This document shows positions 51,992 to 61,269 of a stretch of 64,000 nucleotides of DNA, one piece after another. Made by a program: the position numbers and the translations under genes. Below the pieces are notes generated by a model that saw only the letters and a list, made by a program, of their open reading frames with translations, had not been told where the DNA came from and did not search any database. The stretch is taken from the NCBI GenBank assembly GCA_035688265.1, contig DASSNE010000021.1:1-64000 (forward strand). The letters are read 5' to 3'. Position 1 is the first letter of the stretch. Every line of letters starts with the position of its first letter. This DNA is from DASSBR01 sp035688265. GTDB taxonomy: Bacteria; Pseudomonadota; Gammaproteobacteria; Natronospirales; DASSBR01.

Positions 51992-53671
51992 CTACCAGCG
52001 CTCCCGCAGGCGCGTAAACGCCGAAGCCGCCGGGTTGAAGCCCACCAGTAGCAGGTTTTTCGAACTGGCCGCATAGAACACGAAATTCTGCTGTCCGCCG
52101 CCTTCGGTGAGCAGCGTCAGCGTGCCGCGGCCGTCTTTGCCGAGCGTGTAGCTGCCGTCGAGGGCGATGGCGGTGGACCCGCTGCCGCCTGCCGCCGCGG
52201 CTTCGACGCCGTCGATGTTGCCGTTGCCATCCAGCACGATCCGGCCCACCACCGTCTGCTGAGTGGTCGCGTTCGCGCCGCTCGTGAGCACAAAGGAGCC
52301 GTCAAGGCTGCTTTCGGAAAAGGTATCGTCACTCTGGGCGAGGAACTGGCCGTCGCGCGCCGCAGCCGAATCCGCCTCGATCGTCAGTGCGCGGTCGGCC
52401 GATTGCAGGTAAAAAATGAGGTCGGTCTCTCCGGCCGGTGTAAAGAGCCGCGCGGTGCCGCGGCCGGTGCCGTCGATCGCATAAGCGCCGGTCAGCGCAA
52501 CCGGCTGCACGGCGGCGGTACCGCTGCTGTCGAATTCGCCGCTGTCGATATTGCCGGCGCCATCGGCGTGCAGCAATCCGGCCGTCGCGGCGCCGGTGCC
52601 GCCGGCGAGGTAGAACGCGTAGTCGCCGGTAAGGTCGCTGTCGTCGAAACGGGTGCCCGTTTGCGCCAGCGCGCGGCCGGCCCGGACCTGCGCCGGGTCG
52701 ACCGACAGCAGCCGGATCGTACCCGGTGCGACGACGTAGAACACGTAATGCATTGTGCCGAAGACATTGGTCAGCGTCATCGTGCCGCGGCCGGCATCGT
52801 CGACAGCATAGGCGGCATCGAACGGAATGCCCGTTGTCACGGCGCCTGCCGTGTTGCGATCCTGGACGGCGTCCGCAATGCCGCCCGCGCCGTCCGCTGT
52901 GAAGCGCCCGACGATCGCAGTGCGCGGGTCGGTGAGCTTGAAGACGTAGTCGCCGCTGACGCTCGCGTCACCGCCGACATCGGCGCTTTGCTGCAGCATG
53001 TCGCCCGCACCGGCGCCGCCGCTGTCGGTGCGAATGAAGCGAGCCCGGCCGCTCGCGCCGATCACGAAGCGAAAATCGGCCTGGCCGCGCGCGCTGACGA
53101 ATACCGCCTCGCCGGTGCCGTCCGCCGCGACCGTGTAATTGCCGTCGAACGGCAGCTTGAGGAACACACCGTCCGGCGCGTTGACGTCTTCGCTGCCGGC
53201 AGCGATGCCACCTTTGCCGTCGGCCTGAAAGCGGCCGATAACGCCGAGATTCTCGTTGCGGTAGGTAAAGACCCACGTCCCCTGCAGCGAGGCGTTGGAA
53301 TACTGGATGGTCGCGGTGGCGCTACCCTTGGCCGTCGAGTCGCTTTTCGCAATTGCGGTGACGGTGACCTTGCCGCCGGTCGGCGGCAGCGTGGGCGCGG
53401 TATAAACGCCGTCGGTGCTGATCGTGCCGATGCCGGCCTTGCCGCCGGTGACGCCGTTGACCTGCCAGACGAAGGCGGCATTCGGATTGCCGCTGACGGA
53501 TGCCTTGAACTGCTGTGTCTGCCCCGCCGCGACCTTTGCGTCGGCCGGCGTGACCGTGACGCCGCTTGCGGGAGGTGGATTGGATGTCGACCCGGAGGAG
53601 CTTGAGTTGGCGATGCAGCCCGCCAGCAGGGCCGCCGCCAGCAAACAACCGATTGTTTGTAATTTGCGCAT
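51992..53671 (-). CDS. Repeat-containing lipoprotein with Ig-like domain
   Basis: A 559-residue protein. A lipoprotein signal peptide ends in LLAGC (Cys19), followed by a Ser/Gly/Pro linker and a bacterial Ig-like domain (about 37-122). Then come four beta-rich units starting near 129, 238, 347 and 456, exactly 109 residues apart. Each has a G-x-(W/Y/F)-x-F start, a V/A-G-(R/L)-x-x-x-D-G-x-G-(G/N)-I core and a D-G-x-G-x-(G/A) motif. It is anchored in the outer or inner membrane and probably surface- or periplasm-exposed. No enzymatic motif is seen; an adhesion or structural role is a guess. Confidence 0.85.
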   Translation of the reverse strand: MRKLQTIGCLLAAALLAGCIANSSSSGSTSNPPPASGVTVTPADAKVAAGQTQQFKASVSGNPNAAFVWQVNGVTGGKAGIGTISTDGVYTAPTLPPTGGKVTVTAIAKSDSTAKGSATATIQYSNASLQGTWVFTYRNENLGVIGRFQADGKGGIAAGSEDVNAPDGVFLKLPFDGNYTVAADGTGEAVFVSARGQADFRFVIGASGRARFIRTDSGGAGAGDMLQQSADVGGDASVSGDYVFKLTDPRTAIVGRFTADGAGGIADAVQDRNTAGAVTTGIPFDAAYAVDDAGRGTMTLTNVFGTMHYVFYVVAPGTIRLLSVDPAQVRAGRALAQTGTRFDDSDLTGDYAFYLAGGTGAATAGLLHADGAGNIDSGEFDSSGTAAVQPVALTGAYAIDGTGRGTARLFTPAGETDLIFYLQSADRALTIEADSAAARDGQFLAQSDDTFSESSLDGSFVLTSGANATTQQTVVGRIVLDGNGNIDGVEAAAAGGSGSTAIALDGSYTLGKDGRGTLTLLTEGGGQQNFVFYAASSKNLLLVGFNPAASAFTRLRERW

Positions 53672-53715
53672 CGGCTGTTTGTATCACAGTCCGGCTCGCA
53701 GGTGCCACGGCGGCG

Positions 53716-55479
53716 TCAGGTGCGCAGCGCGCTCCACTGCCACGGCTCGGGCACGTGAATGTCGTAGCCTTGGGCGAAATCGACGCCCAGTTCGCGCAGC
53801 TTGTCGAGCACGCCGCGCGCCTCGACGTATTCGGCTACCGTCTTGATGCCCATGATCTTGCCGACGCGGTCGATGGTCTCGACCATCGCGCAATCGACCG
53901 CGTCGTCGGCCATGTTGCGCACGAACGCGCCGTCGATCTTGAGGTAATCGACGCGCAGCGTCTTGAGCCAGGTGAATGACGACAGCCCGCTGCCGAAATC
54001 GTCGAGCGAAATCGCGCAGCCGAGCTTGCGCATCTCGGTGATGAACGCGATGGCCTGGTTCAGGTTGGCGATGGCCGCGGTCTCGGTGATCTCGAAGCAG
54101 ATCATCGCCGGCGGCACCTTGAAGCGCTCGAACTGCTCGCGCACGAACGCGGCGAACGGCGCCTCGCTGACACTTTCGCCGGAAATGTTGATCGCGACGA
54201 TCTCGCCCCGGCCGCGGGTCTGGCGCAGTTCGAGCTGGCGGCGCAGGCCGGTCAGCACTTCGCGCACCACCCAGCGGTCGAGCGCCGGCATCAGGTGATA
54301 ACGCTCGGCGGCGGGAATGAAATTGCCGGGCGTGATGATCGTGCCGCTTTCGCCGCGCAGGCGCAGCAGAATTTCGTACCAGCGGGCGTCGCCGACGCCC
54401 TTGAGCGGCGAAATCGTCTGGTGATAGAGCACGAAGCGGTTTTCTTCGAGCGCCGTGCCGAGCCGCGACACCCAGCTCATTTCGTCGCGGTGGCGCGAGA
54501 TCTCGCGATCGTCGCGTCGATAGACTCGCACGCGGTTGCCGCCTTGCTGCTTGGCCGACCAGCAAGCGGCGCCGGCAGCGGCGAACACGTCCGGCAACGT
54601 GACGCAGTCATGGTCGAGCGCCACGACGCCGACGCTTGCGCCGACGCCGTACGTGCGCCGTTCCCAGATGAAGCGAAACGAGGAAATCACCTGGATCAGC
54701 CGGCCCGCGACCCGCTGCGCAGCATTACGGTCGCAGTGGCGCAGCAGCACGCCGAACTGGTCGCCGCCGAGGCGCGCCAGGAGATCGTCCTCGCCGAGTT
54801 CGGCATCGATCAGCGCGGCCAGCCGGCGCAGCAGTTCGTCGCCGGCGCGATGGCCGCCGATATCGTTGACGACACGGAACTGGTCGAGATCGAGATACAG
54901 CATCGCGTGGGCGGCGCCGCCAAGGTTGAGCAGCGCTTCGAGACGGCGCTCGAATTCGACGCGGTTATAGGCGCCGGTCAGAATGTCATGCGTCGCCTGC
55001 CAGCTCATTTGCAGCGTCGCGCGCTGTGCTTCGGTCAGGTCGGCATACACGGCATAGCTCGCCGCCTGGCGGCCGTCGAGCAGAATGGGAAAGGCGCGAA
55101 TGCGTACCGGCACGCGCGAGCCGTCCTTGCGGCGCCGCTCGGTATCGAGTTCAACGGTACACGCCGACGCCAGGCGCTCGGATAGCGTTTCCGCTTCGTC
55201 GCGCAAATCCTCCGGGACAATGCAGGCGTCGATACGGGCGCGGCGCAATTCTTGCGCCGAATAGCCGAACAGCCGCTCGAAACTATGGTTGACGTCGACG
55301 ATGCAGCCGTCGAGATCGAGCACGGCGACGCCGTCCGTCAGGTTCTCGAACAGCGCGCGAAAACAGGCAACCTGGCGCGCAAGGCGGCGTCCGATCCTGG
55401 CCGGATCGACGGGTTTGCCCGAAAGTAGAATGGTGGCAGCCTCGTCCGGGAGTGATGGAATCGGCTCGTTCGATTTCAT
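53716..55479 (-). CDS. PAS-GGDEF-EAL cyclic-di-GMP signalling protein
   Basis: A 587-residue cytoplasmic protein. It has a PAS domain (about 38-150, VAVLDLDGCIVDVNHSFERLFG), a GGDEF domain (about 160-325) whose signature reads GGDQF, and an EAL domain (about 335-580). The EAL motif is EILLR, and the catalytic set is retained: Asn in NISGES, Glu in FEITET, DDFGSG, LKIDG, AEYVE and QGY. So phosphodiesterase activity is likely, while the altered GGDQF suggests the cyclase half is inactive or regulatory. It is divergent from the Mla-type operon, with 219 bases between. Confidence 0.9.
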   Translation of the reverse strand: MKSNEPIPSLPDEAATILLSGKPVDPARIGRRLARQVACFRALFENLTDGVAVLDLDGCIVDVNHSFERLFGYSAQELRRARIDACIVPEDLRDEAETLSERLASACTVELDTERRRKDGSRVPVRIRAFPILLDGRQAASYAVYADLTEAQRATLQMSWQATHDILTGAYNRVEFERRLEALLNLGGAAHAMLYLDLDQFRVVNDIGGHRAGDELLRRLAALIDAELGEDDLLARLGGDQFGVLLRHCDRNAAQRVAGRLIQVISSFRFIWERRTYGVGASVGVVALDHDCVTLPDVFAAAGAACWSAKQQGGNRVRVYRRDDREISRHRDEMSWVSRLGTALEENRFVLYHQTISPLKGVGDARWYEILLRLRGESGTIITPGNFIPAAERYHLMPALDRWVVREVLTGLRRQLELRQTRGRGEIVAINISGESVSEAPFAAFVREQFERFKVPPAMICFEITETAAIANLNQAIAFITEMRKLGCAISLDDFGSGLSSFTWLKTLRVDYLKIDGAFVRNMADDAVDCAMVETIDRVGKIMGIKTVAEYVEARGVLDKLRELGVDFAQGYDIHVPEPWQWSALRT

Positions 55480-55631
55480 GAACGAGTCTTGTTCAAGTCA
55501 TCTGCCGCAGTTGGCGCAAGCACAGACGGCTTCCCCTGAATAACAACGTGTCAGCGGCGCGTGCCGCTTCCCCTCCAGCTATCGCCATCGTAAACGATTT
55601 GACAAAAATAGCAACTGTGGCGACATCTCGG

Positions 55632-55659
55632 TTGTCGCAAAGGCTGCTTCATATATACT
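55632..55659 (+). promoter_or_regulatory. Candidate promoter of the Mla-type operon
   Basis: TTGTCG (55632-55637), 16 bases, then TATACT (55654-55659), 39 bases before the ATG at 55699. The -10 is near consensus and the -35 matches in four of six bases. A small inverted repeat GCGACA/TGTCGC (55620-55638) overlaps the -35. A TTGACA at 55599-55604 has no good -10. The rest of the 219-base divergent region (55480-55698) shows nothing else. Confidence 0.4.
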
Positions 55660-55698
55660 GACCTCGGCTAACGCATAAAGCGACATATAAAAGGATTT

Positions 55699-56811
55699 AT
55701 GGCCGACACCCGCCGAGAAGCGCAATGGACGCTCGAAGACGACCGCTGTGTCCGGCTGTCCGGTGACTGGGCACTGCTGGTCAGCGGCGCTCGCCGCAGA
55801 CGGCTGACGCGCGAACTGCACGAACTCGATTCACCGCGTCGTTACGCCTGGAACCTGTGCGACATCAGTGCGTTCGACAGCGGCGGCGCATTGCTGCTAT
55901 GGCGGTTATGGGAGGGTTCGCTGCCCGACAACCTCGACTGTCGGGACAGTCAGCGCCACTGGTTCGAGCGCCTGGAGGAAAGCGAAACACCAGAGGCGCC
56001 GAAGGCATCCCGGCTGGTCAGCGCAGTCGATCACCTGACCGAACGGGTGATGGCAATCCTGCACACCGTCGGCGGGCTGTTGCTGCTGGTCGGCCAGTTA
56101 ATGGTCGATCTGGCCTGGTGCGTGCGCCATCCCCGGCTGATGCCGTGGAAAGAAATTTCCGCGACGATCTACCGCAGCGGCGCGTCGTCGCTGCTGCTGC
56201 TCGGCCTGATCGGCTTCATGATCGGCGTGGTGATGGCAATCCAGATCGGTATCACGCTGCAGAAGTTCGGCGCCGGCGACATGATCATCTCGCTGATGGG
56301 CCTCGCGGTGCTGCGCGAACTGGGTTCAGTGATCGCCGCGATCATTCTCGCCGGCCGCTCGGGCTCGGCGATGACCGCCGGCATCGGCGCGATGCATATC
56401 ACCGAGGAATTTAACGCGCTGCGCGCGTTCGGCGCATCGCCGACGATGCGCCTGGTGCTGCCGCGCGTCATCGGCATGGCGATCAGCGTGCCGCTGCTCG
56501 TCGTCTGGACCGACTTCACCGGTCTGATCGGGGCGGCGATCACCGGCGACTTGATGCTCAACGTCAGCTGGCAACTGTTTCTCGCCCGGCTGCCGAACGT
56601 GGTGCCGATCGTCAACTTCTGGATCGGCCTCGGCAAGGGCGTCGTATTCGGAATCATGATCGCGCTGATCTCATCGTACTTTGGCATCACGGCGAATCCC
56701 AATACCGAAAGCCTGAGCCGCAACACGACACTGTCGGTCGTCACCAGCCTGTCGCTGATTCTGCTGTTCGACGTAGTCGCCGGCGCGGCACTGACCAACG
56801 TGGGGTTGTGA
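55699..56811 (+). CDS. MlaE-family lipid ABC transporter permease with N-terminal STAS-like domain
   Basis: A 370-residue fusion. The first ~95 residues resemble a STAS/MlaB-type domain (VRLSGDWALLVSGA, WNLCDISAFDSGGALLL), and the rest is a MlaE permease with five or so TM helices. The conserved loop EEFNALRAFGASPTMRLVLPRVIG is the MlaE signature. It belongs to an Mla/Yrb-type system that moves phospholipids between membranes. In E. coli MlaB is a separate subunit, while here the STAS-like part is fused to the permease. The stop shares one base with the next start. Confidence 0.92.
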   Translation: MADTRREAQWTLEDDRCVRLSGDWALLVSGARRRRLTRELHELDSPRRYAWNLCDISAFDSGGALLLWRLWEGSLPDNLDCRDSQRHWFERLEESETPEAPKASRLVSAVDHLTERVMAILHTVGGLLLLVGQLMVDLAWCVRHPRLMPWKEISATIYRSGASSLLLLGLIGFMIGVVMAIQIGITLQKFGAGDMIISLMGLAVLRELGSVIAAIILAGRSGSAMTAGIGAMHITEEFNALRAFGASPTMRLVLPRVIGMAISVPLLVVWTDFTGLIGAAITGDLMLNVSWQLFLARLPNVVPIVNFWIGLGKGVVFGIMIALISSYFGITANPNTESLSRNTTLSVVTSLSLILLFDVVAGAALTNVGL

Positions 56812-57605
56812 TGGACGAAGAGCGCGAAGTCGTCATCGACGTCAACGACCTGCACACGCGCATCGGCAAGCAGGAAGTGCACCGCGGCCTGAACCTGAAG
56901 GTTTATCGCGGGGAAGTGCTGGGCGTGATCGGCACCACCGGCAGCGGCAAGACGACGCTGCTGCGCCAGATCATCGGGCTGATCGCGCCGGCCTCCGGCA
57001 CGGTCGAGGTGCTCGGCAAGCGCATCCACAGCCTCGAAGGCGAGGAAGTGCGCCTCCTCCGGCGCCGCTGGGGTGTGCTGTTCCAGCAGGGCGCATTGTT
57101 CAGCGCGTTCACCGTGTTCGACAACATCGCGTTCCCGATGCGCGAGTTGCGCAAGGAGGGCGAGGAATTCGACGAGGACGCAATTCGCGACCTGGTCGCC
57201 GTCAAGCTGCACATGGTGGGTCTGGCGCCGGAAGACGCGTGGAAGTACCCGGCGGAGCTGTCGGGCGGCATGCTCAAGCGCGCCGCGCTGGCGCGGGCGC
57301 TGGCGCTCGAAGCCGAGTTGCTGTTTCTCGACGAGCCGACTACCGGGCTCGACCCGATCTCGGCGTCGGAATTCGACACGCTGCTCGACCAGCTCCACCA
57401 CGAGTTGAACCTGACGGCGCTGATGATCACGCACGATCTGCACAGCCTGGCAGCGCTCAGCGACCGCATCGCGGTGCTCGACGAGGGCAAGCTGTTGACT
57501 ATCGGTACCCTTGTCGAGGTGGCCGAATTCGATCATCCTTTCATCAAGGAATTTTTCCGGCGGCGGCGCGGCGATGACGAATTGCGCGCCCTGCCGGCAT
57601 ATTAG
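56811..57605 (+). CDS. MlaF-like ABC transporter ATPase
   Basis: A 264-residue ABC ATPase. Walker A is GTTGSGKTTLLRQIIG, the signature PAELSGGMLKRAALARALA, Walker B ELLFLDEPTTGLDP, and the switch His in MITHDLHSL. The SGGM-K-R form is typical of MlaF/TtgA-type ATPases. It powers the lipid transport permease encoded just upstream. The ATG at 56811 overlaps the mlaE-like stop as TGATG; a GTG three bases earlier is possible. Confidence 0.93.
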   Translation: MDEEREVVIDVNDLHTRIGKQEVHRGLNLKVYRGEVLGVIGTTGSGKTTLLRQIIGLIAPASGTVEVLGKRIHSLEGEEVRLLRRRWGVLFQQGALFSAFTVFDNIAFPMRELRKEGEEFDEDAIRDLVAVKLHMVGLAPEDAWKYPAELSGGMLKRAALARALALEAELLFLDEPTTGLDPISASEFDTLLDQLHHELNLTALMITHDLHSLAALSDRIAVLDEGKLLTIGTLVEVAEFDHPFIKEFFRRRRGDDELRALPAY

Positions 57606-57619
57606 AAGAAAGAGCTGTA

Positions 57620-58573
57620 ATGGAAAACCGCGCCCACGCGATCATCGCCGTCACCTTCCTGATTGTGTTTTCGATCGCCGCCATCCTGGTGTACTACTGG
57701 CTGTCCAACACACAGCCGGAGCCGCGCTACTACAGGATCGTCACCAGCCAGTCGGTCGGCAGTCTGCAGGCAAAGTCGGAGGTGCGTTTCAAGGGACTCC
57801 TTGTCGGCCACGTGCAGAAAGTCGCATTCGACAAGCAGGATCCGACCAAAGTCGATATCCTGATCACCGTGCAGCCGGACGCCCTGATCACGCAGTCGAC
57901 ATATGCCACGCTGCAGATGCAGGGACTGATGTCCGGCGGCAAGCTGGTGGAACTGCATCTGGGCAAGGGCAGCCGCAAGCCGCTCAAGACCAGCGAGAAG
58001 AACCCGGCGCGCATTCCGATGCACAAGAGCCTGCTGGCGGAACTCGAAGCCACCGGCACCAAGGATCTCAAGAAGATCAACGACATCATCAGCAACGTGC
58101 AAAAGGTGCTGAGCGACAAGAACCGCAAGCACCTTGCCGATACCATCCGCCAGATCGACGAAGCGTCGCGCAAGATCGTCGCAATCGAAAAGGAACTGAT
58201 ACCGGTGGTGAAGCAGCTACCCGCGCTGGCCGACAGCGCACAGCAGACGCTCAAGCAGAGCCACGCCCTGCTGGCGCAGGCAACGCAACTCGCCAGGGCG
58301 GCGAAAAAGCCGGTCGAAAAAATGGGCGAGGCCGCCGATTCGCTGGCCGGACTGACCGCGAGCGGCAAGGACGTGGCGCGGCGCCTGGAGCGCCAGACGC
58401 TGCCGGATATCGATCAATTAAGCGACAGCCTGATGCGCGCCTCGAAATCGCTGATCGACCTGAGCCAGGAACTTCAGGCCAAGCCGCAAAGCCTGATTTT
58501 CGGACCGCCCAAGCCGCAGCCCGGCCCTGGCGAACCCGGATTTCAAAACAAAGATGGAGACGGACATGAATAA
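57620..58573 (+). CDS. MlaD/MCE-domain protein
   Basis: A 317-residue protein. One N-terminal TM helix (about 7-26) precedes an MCE domain (about 37-113, with SVGSLQAKSEVRFKGLLVGHV and YATLQMQGLMSGGKLVEL). A long helical region follows (about 135-275), and a proline-rich tail. MCE proteins form hexameric rings that carry lipids across the periplasm. The gene is 14 bases after the ATPase and ends 8 bases inside the lipoprotein gene, part of the same operon. Confidence 0.92.
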   Translation: MENRAHAIIAVTFLIVFSIAAILVYYWLSNTQPEPRYYRIVTSQSVGSLQAKSEVRFKGLLVGHVQKVAFDKQDPTKVDILITVQPDALITQSTYATLQMQGLMSGGKLVELHLGKGSRKPLKTSEKNPARIPMHKSLLAELEATGTKDLKKINDIISNVQKVLSDKNRKHLADTIRQIDEASRKIVAIEKELIPVVKQLPALADSAQQTLKQSHALLAQATQLARAAKKPVEKMGEAADSLAGLTASGKDVARRLERQTLPDIDQLSDSLMRASKSLIDLSQELQAKPQSLIFGPPKPQPGPGEPGFQNKDGDGHE

Positions 58574-59225
58574 GAAACTCGCGCTATTGGCGGTGCCGGC
58601 CGCGCTCGTACTCGGCGGCTGCATCAGCACCTCGGAGCCGGTGCAGATCGAGCACTACACGATCACGGCAGCGCCCGCACCCGCGCAGGCGGCCCCGGCG
58701 ACTTCGCAGGCGGCGGGCAATAAGCCGGTCCTGCGCATCGCCGGCATCCAGGCGCCGCACTGGCTGGATAGCGCCAGCATGTACTATCGGCTCGCGTACC
58801 AGAACAGCGCCAAGGTCGCGGCCTACAGCCGCTCGGACTGGGTCTCGCCGCCGCCGGCGCAGCTATTGAACCTGCTCGAAGATGTGCTCGCCGCCTCCGG
58901 CGATTACAAGGCAATCCTCGGGCCGAGCGACATCTCCAACGCCGACGTGACGCTGCGCATCGAGCTGGGCGACTTCGAGCAGGTGTTTTCGAGCCAGAAT
59001 CAAAGCGCCGGCGTGATCGACGCCACGGTGACCGCCATCGACAACAATGCCGGCAACATCATGGCGCAGCGCCATTTCCACATCGAAAAGCCGGCGCCGA
59101 GCGCCGACGCCGCGGGCGGCGTCAAGGCGCTCAGCGCGGCGAGTCAGGCTTTCGCCACAAGCGTGCGGGATTGGCTGGAAAAGCTCATAACGGATATAAA
59201 ACGTAGCCCTTCTGCTGCAGGATAA
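58566..59225 (+). CDS. PqiC/ABC-transport auxiliary lipoprotein
   Basis: A 219-residue lipoprotein with lipobox VLGGC (Cys19). The mature part has HYTITAAPAP, LRIAGIQAPHWLDSASMYYRL and VAAYSRSDWVSPPPAQLLNLLED, the pattern of the PqiC/ABC-type auxiliary component family. It probably anchors the MCE lipid-transfer pathway at the outer membrane. The ATG at 58566 begins the signal peptide (a longer frame from 58554 lacks support). The 3' end overlaps the opposing DsrE-like gene by 41 bases. Confidence 0.88.
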   Translation: MNKKLALLAVPAALVLGGCISTSEPVQIEHYTITAAPAPAQAAPATSQAAGNKPVLRIAGIQAPHWLDSASMYYRLAYQNSAKVAAYSRSDWVSPPPAQLLNLLEDVLAASGDYKAILGPSDISNADVTLRIELGDFEQVFSSQNQSAGVIDATVTAIDNNAGNIMAQRHFHIEKPAPSADAAGGVKALSAASQAFATSVRDWLEKLITDIKRSPSAAG

Positions 59226-59748
59226 TCAGGTCCGACAGCGCCGACAACGACAGCGTGACATCCGGATTGACGTCCTCGTGGGCGATGTGGTGCTCCGCGA
59301 GCGCCTGGTCGCAAACGTAGATCTTGACGCCGGCCTGGCGGAGCGCTCGCAGCAGCTTGATGTTCGGGTTGTCGTGCCCGGTGCGCTTCTTGTATTCGGC
59401 GTTCTTCATCACGATGTCCGTCGCCGCGCCATGAATCACCACGTCGAACTTGCGATGCGTGGCGCGCACGCCTGAGATCGCGAACACGTTCACCGCGCGC
59501 GCAACGTGCTCAAGGCCCCGGTTGACCTCGTCAGCCTTGCCGGTCTTGGTCAGGTTGAAGACCGCCTTGTAGGTCTCCAAAGCCTCCGGTTGCAGCGCCG
59601 CCTTGGGCTGCGGTATCACGCCGCCCGCGTGCTGAATCACCGGGTACTGCCAGACCTGTGCCGACTCATGCGAGGCGGGCGCGGCCAGCAACGGCAGCGC
59701 GGCGAGCGCGAGTGCCAGTGTCATCAATCCTTTGATCATGTTTCTCAT
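59185..59748 (-). CDS. Periplasmic DsrE-family protein
   Basis: A 187-residue protein with a signal peptide (about 1-24, LLAA-PASH). The DsrE-like fold includes FDVVIHGAATDIVMKN, KLLRALRQAGVKIYVCDQALAEHHI with one conserved cysteine, and ITLQQKGY-like LIILQQKGYVLYPL. DsrE-type proteins in sulfur oxidisers carry persulfide on cysteine; other relatives have unknown roles. Here it is coupled (ATGA, 59748-59745) to a tetraheme cytochrome with TsdA-like features and lies near a TauE/SafE exporter, so sulfur metabolism is inferred. Confidence 0.85.
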   Translation of the reverse strand: MRNMIKGLMTLALALAALPLLAAPASHESAQVWQYPVIQHAGGVIPQPKAALQPEALETYKAVFNLTKTGKADEVNRGLEHVARAVNVFAISGVRATHRKFDVVIHGAATDIVMKNAEYKKRTGHDNPNIKLLRALRQAGVKIYVCDQALAEHHIAHEDVNPDVTLSLSALSDLIILQQKGYVLYPL

Positions 59749-61217
59749 GGCGGTGTTATCTCCTTTTTCGTTGGGGTGGAAGGCACCTGGCCGTAATAGC
59801 CCATGTGCTGGTGGTACTTCTGTTTCGTTTCCTTCACGCTGCCGGTGAAGCGCGGATCCTGCGGCCGCGGATGATGGTCGACAAACGCCGCCACGTCCCA
59901 CGCCTGCTGGTCGGTCAGCGTGCCGCCAAGGCCCAGCGGCATGTTCGCCTTGATGAATGCGGCGGCAGTCGGAATGCGGTGCATCCCCGCGCCCCAGTTG
60001 AACGATTGCGGGCCCCACAGCGGCGGAAACACGACCGCACCCGCGCTCGTGCGCCCCTGGCCGTCGGCACCGTGGCAGAGCGCGCAATGCGTCTTGAAGA
60101 CCTGGGCGCCCCGTGCCGGGTCGGGCGCCCTGGCGGGCTTGGGGACATCCGGATAGCCGGTACCCGGCGGGTCGGTGTTGACGGGCACCCCCGTAGCCAG
60201 CCAGTGGAAGTAGCTTTCCAGCGCGACCATGACCTTGCTGTCCGCCGGCGGCGGCTTGCCGTTCATGCTGAACACGAAGCAGCCCTGGATGCGGTCGGCA
60301 AGCGTGTTGACCTTGTCGTTTTTCTTGCGGTAGCGCGGATAGCGGCCGAACGCGGCCCACATGGGCGCCGAATTGGCGAGGCGGCCGCGGTCCAGGTGAC
60401 AGTTGCTGCAGTTCAGGACATTGCCGGTGTACGCCTTGGCGTAATGGCCGGTGTCGGTGAAGACTTGCTCGCCGAAGCGGATCATCTCTCCGTCAGGGCC
60501 GCCGGGAATGGCTGATTCGGGCGGTGGCTGAAAGCCTTTCGCCGCGACCCGCCTGGCGGCCGGCGACGCAACCTTCACCTTTGGAACCTGGTTGTCGCCG
60601 CCGGGCCGCAGCCACGCCAGATAGGCGGCAACTGCCTTGACATCGGCATCGTCCAGTCCACGCGCCACGTGCTGCATCAGATTGAGCGGATCGCTGCGCC
60701 GGCCGCCGCGTCGGAAGGCGTTGATTTGACCGGCAATATAGTCGGCGTACTGGCCGGCGAGCATCGGAAAATCGGGCGCAAGACCCGCAAGCTTCGGCCC
60801 ATGGCACGTCGCGCAGGCCGGTACTTCAGCCGACCATTTGCCGAGGCGCACCAGCGATTCGCCGTGCGCGAGCGTCGCCGGATTCACCTTTTGCCGCGAC
60901 GGATATGGCGCCTGGGCGCGGCTGTAGTACTGAGCAAGGGCGGTGATCTGGTCATCCGACAGTCCGGCCGCCAGCGGCTGCATGATGCGGTTTGCGCGCG
61001 CGCCGGACTTGAAGTCGTGCAGTTGCCGGGCGAGATAAGCTGCCAGCTGGCCGGCGAGCCGCGGAAACGTGCCGCCTCCGCCGCCGCCGCCGTTTTCGCC
61101 ATGACAGGCCGCACAGGTGGCCGCGGCAGGCGGCGGCGCGGCCGATGCCGGGATGGCGGCAGCCACGCCGGCGAGTATGCCAACCGGGGCGATCAGCATC
61201 GCAGTCCATTTGCTCAT
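59745..61217 (-). CDS. Tetraheme c-type cytochrome with TsdA-like C-terminal half
   Basis: A 490-residue protein with a signal peptide (about 1-26) and four CxxCH heme motifs at 35-39, 135-139, 270-274 and 378-382. The first two belong to cytochrome c553-like domains with FPRLAGQLAAYLARQL and FPMLAGQYADYIAGQI. The second half resembles thiosulfate dehydrogenase TsdA: CSNCHLDRGR, PMWAAFGRYPRYR, and ADRIQGCFVFSMNGKP with Cys313 where TsdA has a heme-ligating cysteine. I infer a periplasmic thiosulfate dehydrogenase fused to its own electron acceptor. The start could also be 61238 (seven residues longer). Confidence 0.87.
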   Translation of the reverse strand: MSKWTAMLIAPVGILAGVAAAIPASAAPPPAAATCAACHGENGGGGGGGTFPRLAGQLAAYLARQLHDFKSGARANRIMQPLAAGLSDDQITALAQYYSRAQAPYPSRQKVNPATLAHGESLVRLGKWSAEVPACATCHGPKLAGLAPDFPMLAGQYADYIAGQINAFRRGGRRSDPLNLMQHVARGLDDADVKAVAAYLAWLRPGGDNQVPKVKVASPAARRVAAKGFQPPPESAIPGGPDGEMIRFGEQVFTDTGHYAKAYTGNVLNCSNCHLDRGRLANSAPMWAAFGRYPRYRKKNDKVNTLADRIQGCFVFSMNGKPPPADSKVMVALESYFHWLATGVPVNTDPPGTGYPDVPKPARAPDPARGAQVFKTHCALCHGADGQGRTSAGAVVFPPLWGPQSFNWGAGMHRIPTAAAFIKANMPLGLGGTLTDQQAWDVAAFVDHHPRPQDPRFTGSVKETKQKYHQHMGYYGQVPSTPTKKEITPP

Positions 61218-61269
61218 TGTTAAAGGATAACCGATCATGGCCGCCGGTTGCGTCAGCGGGTGAAGATTT

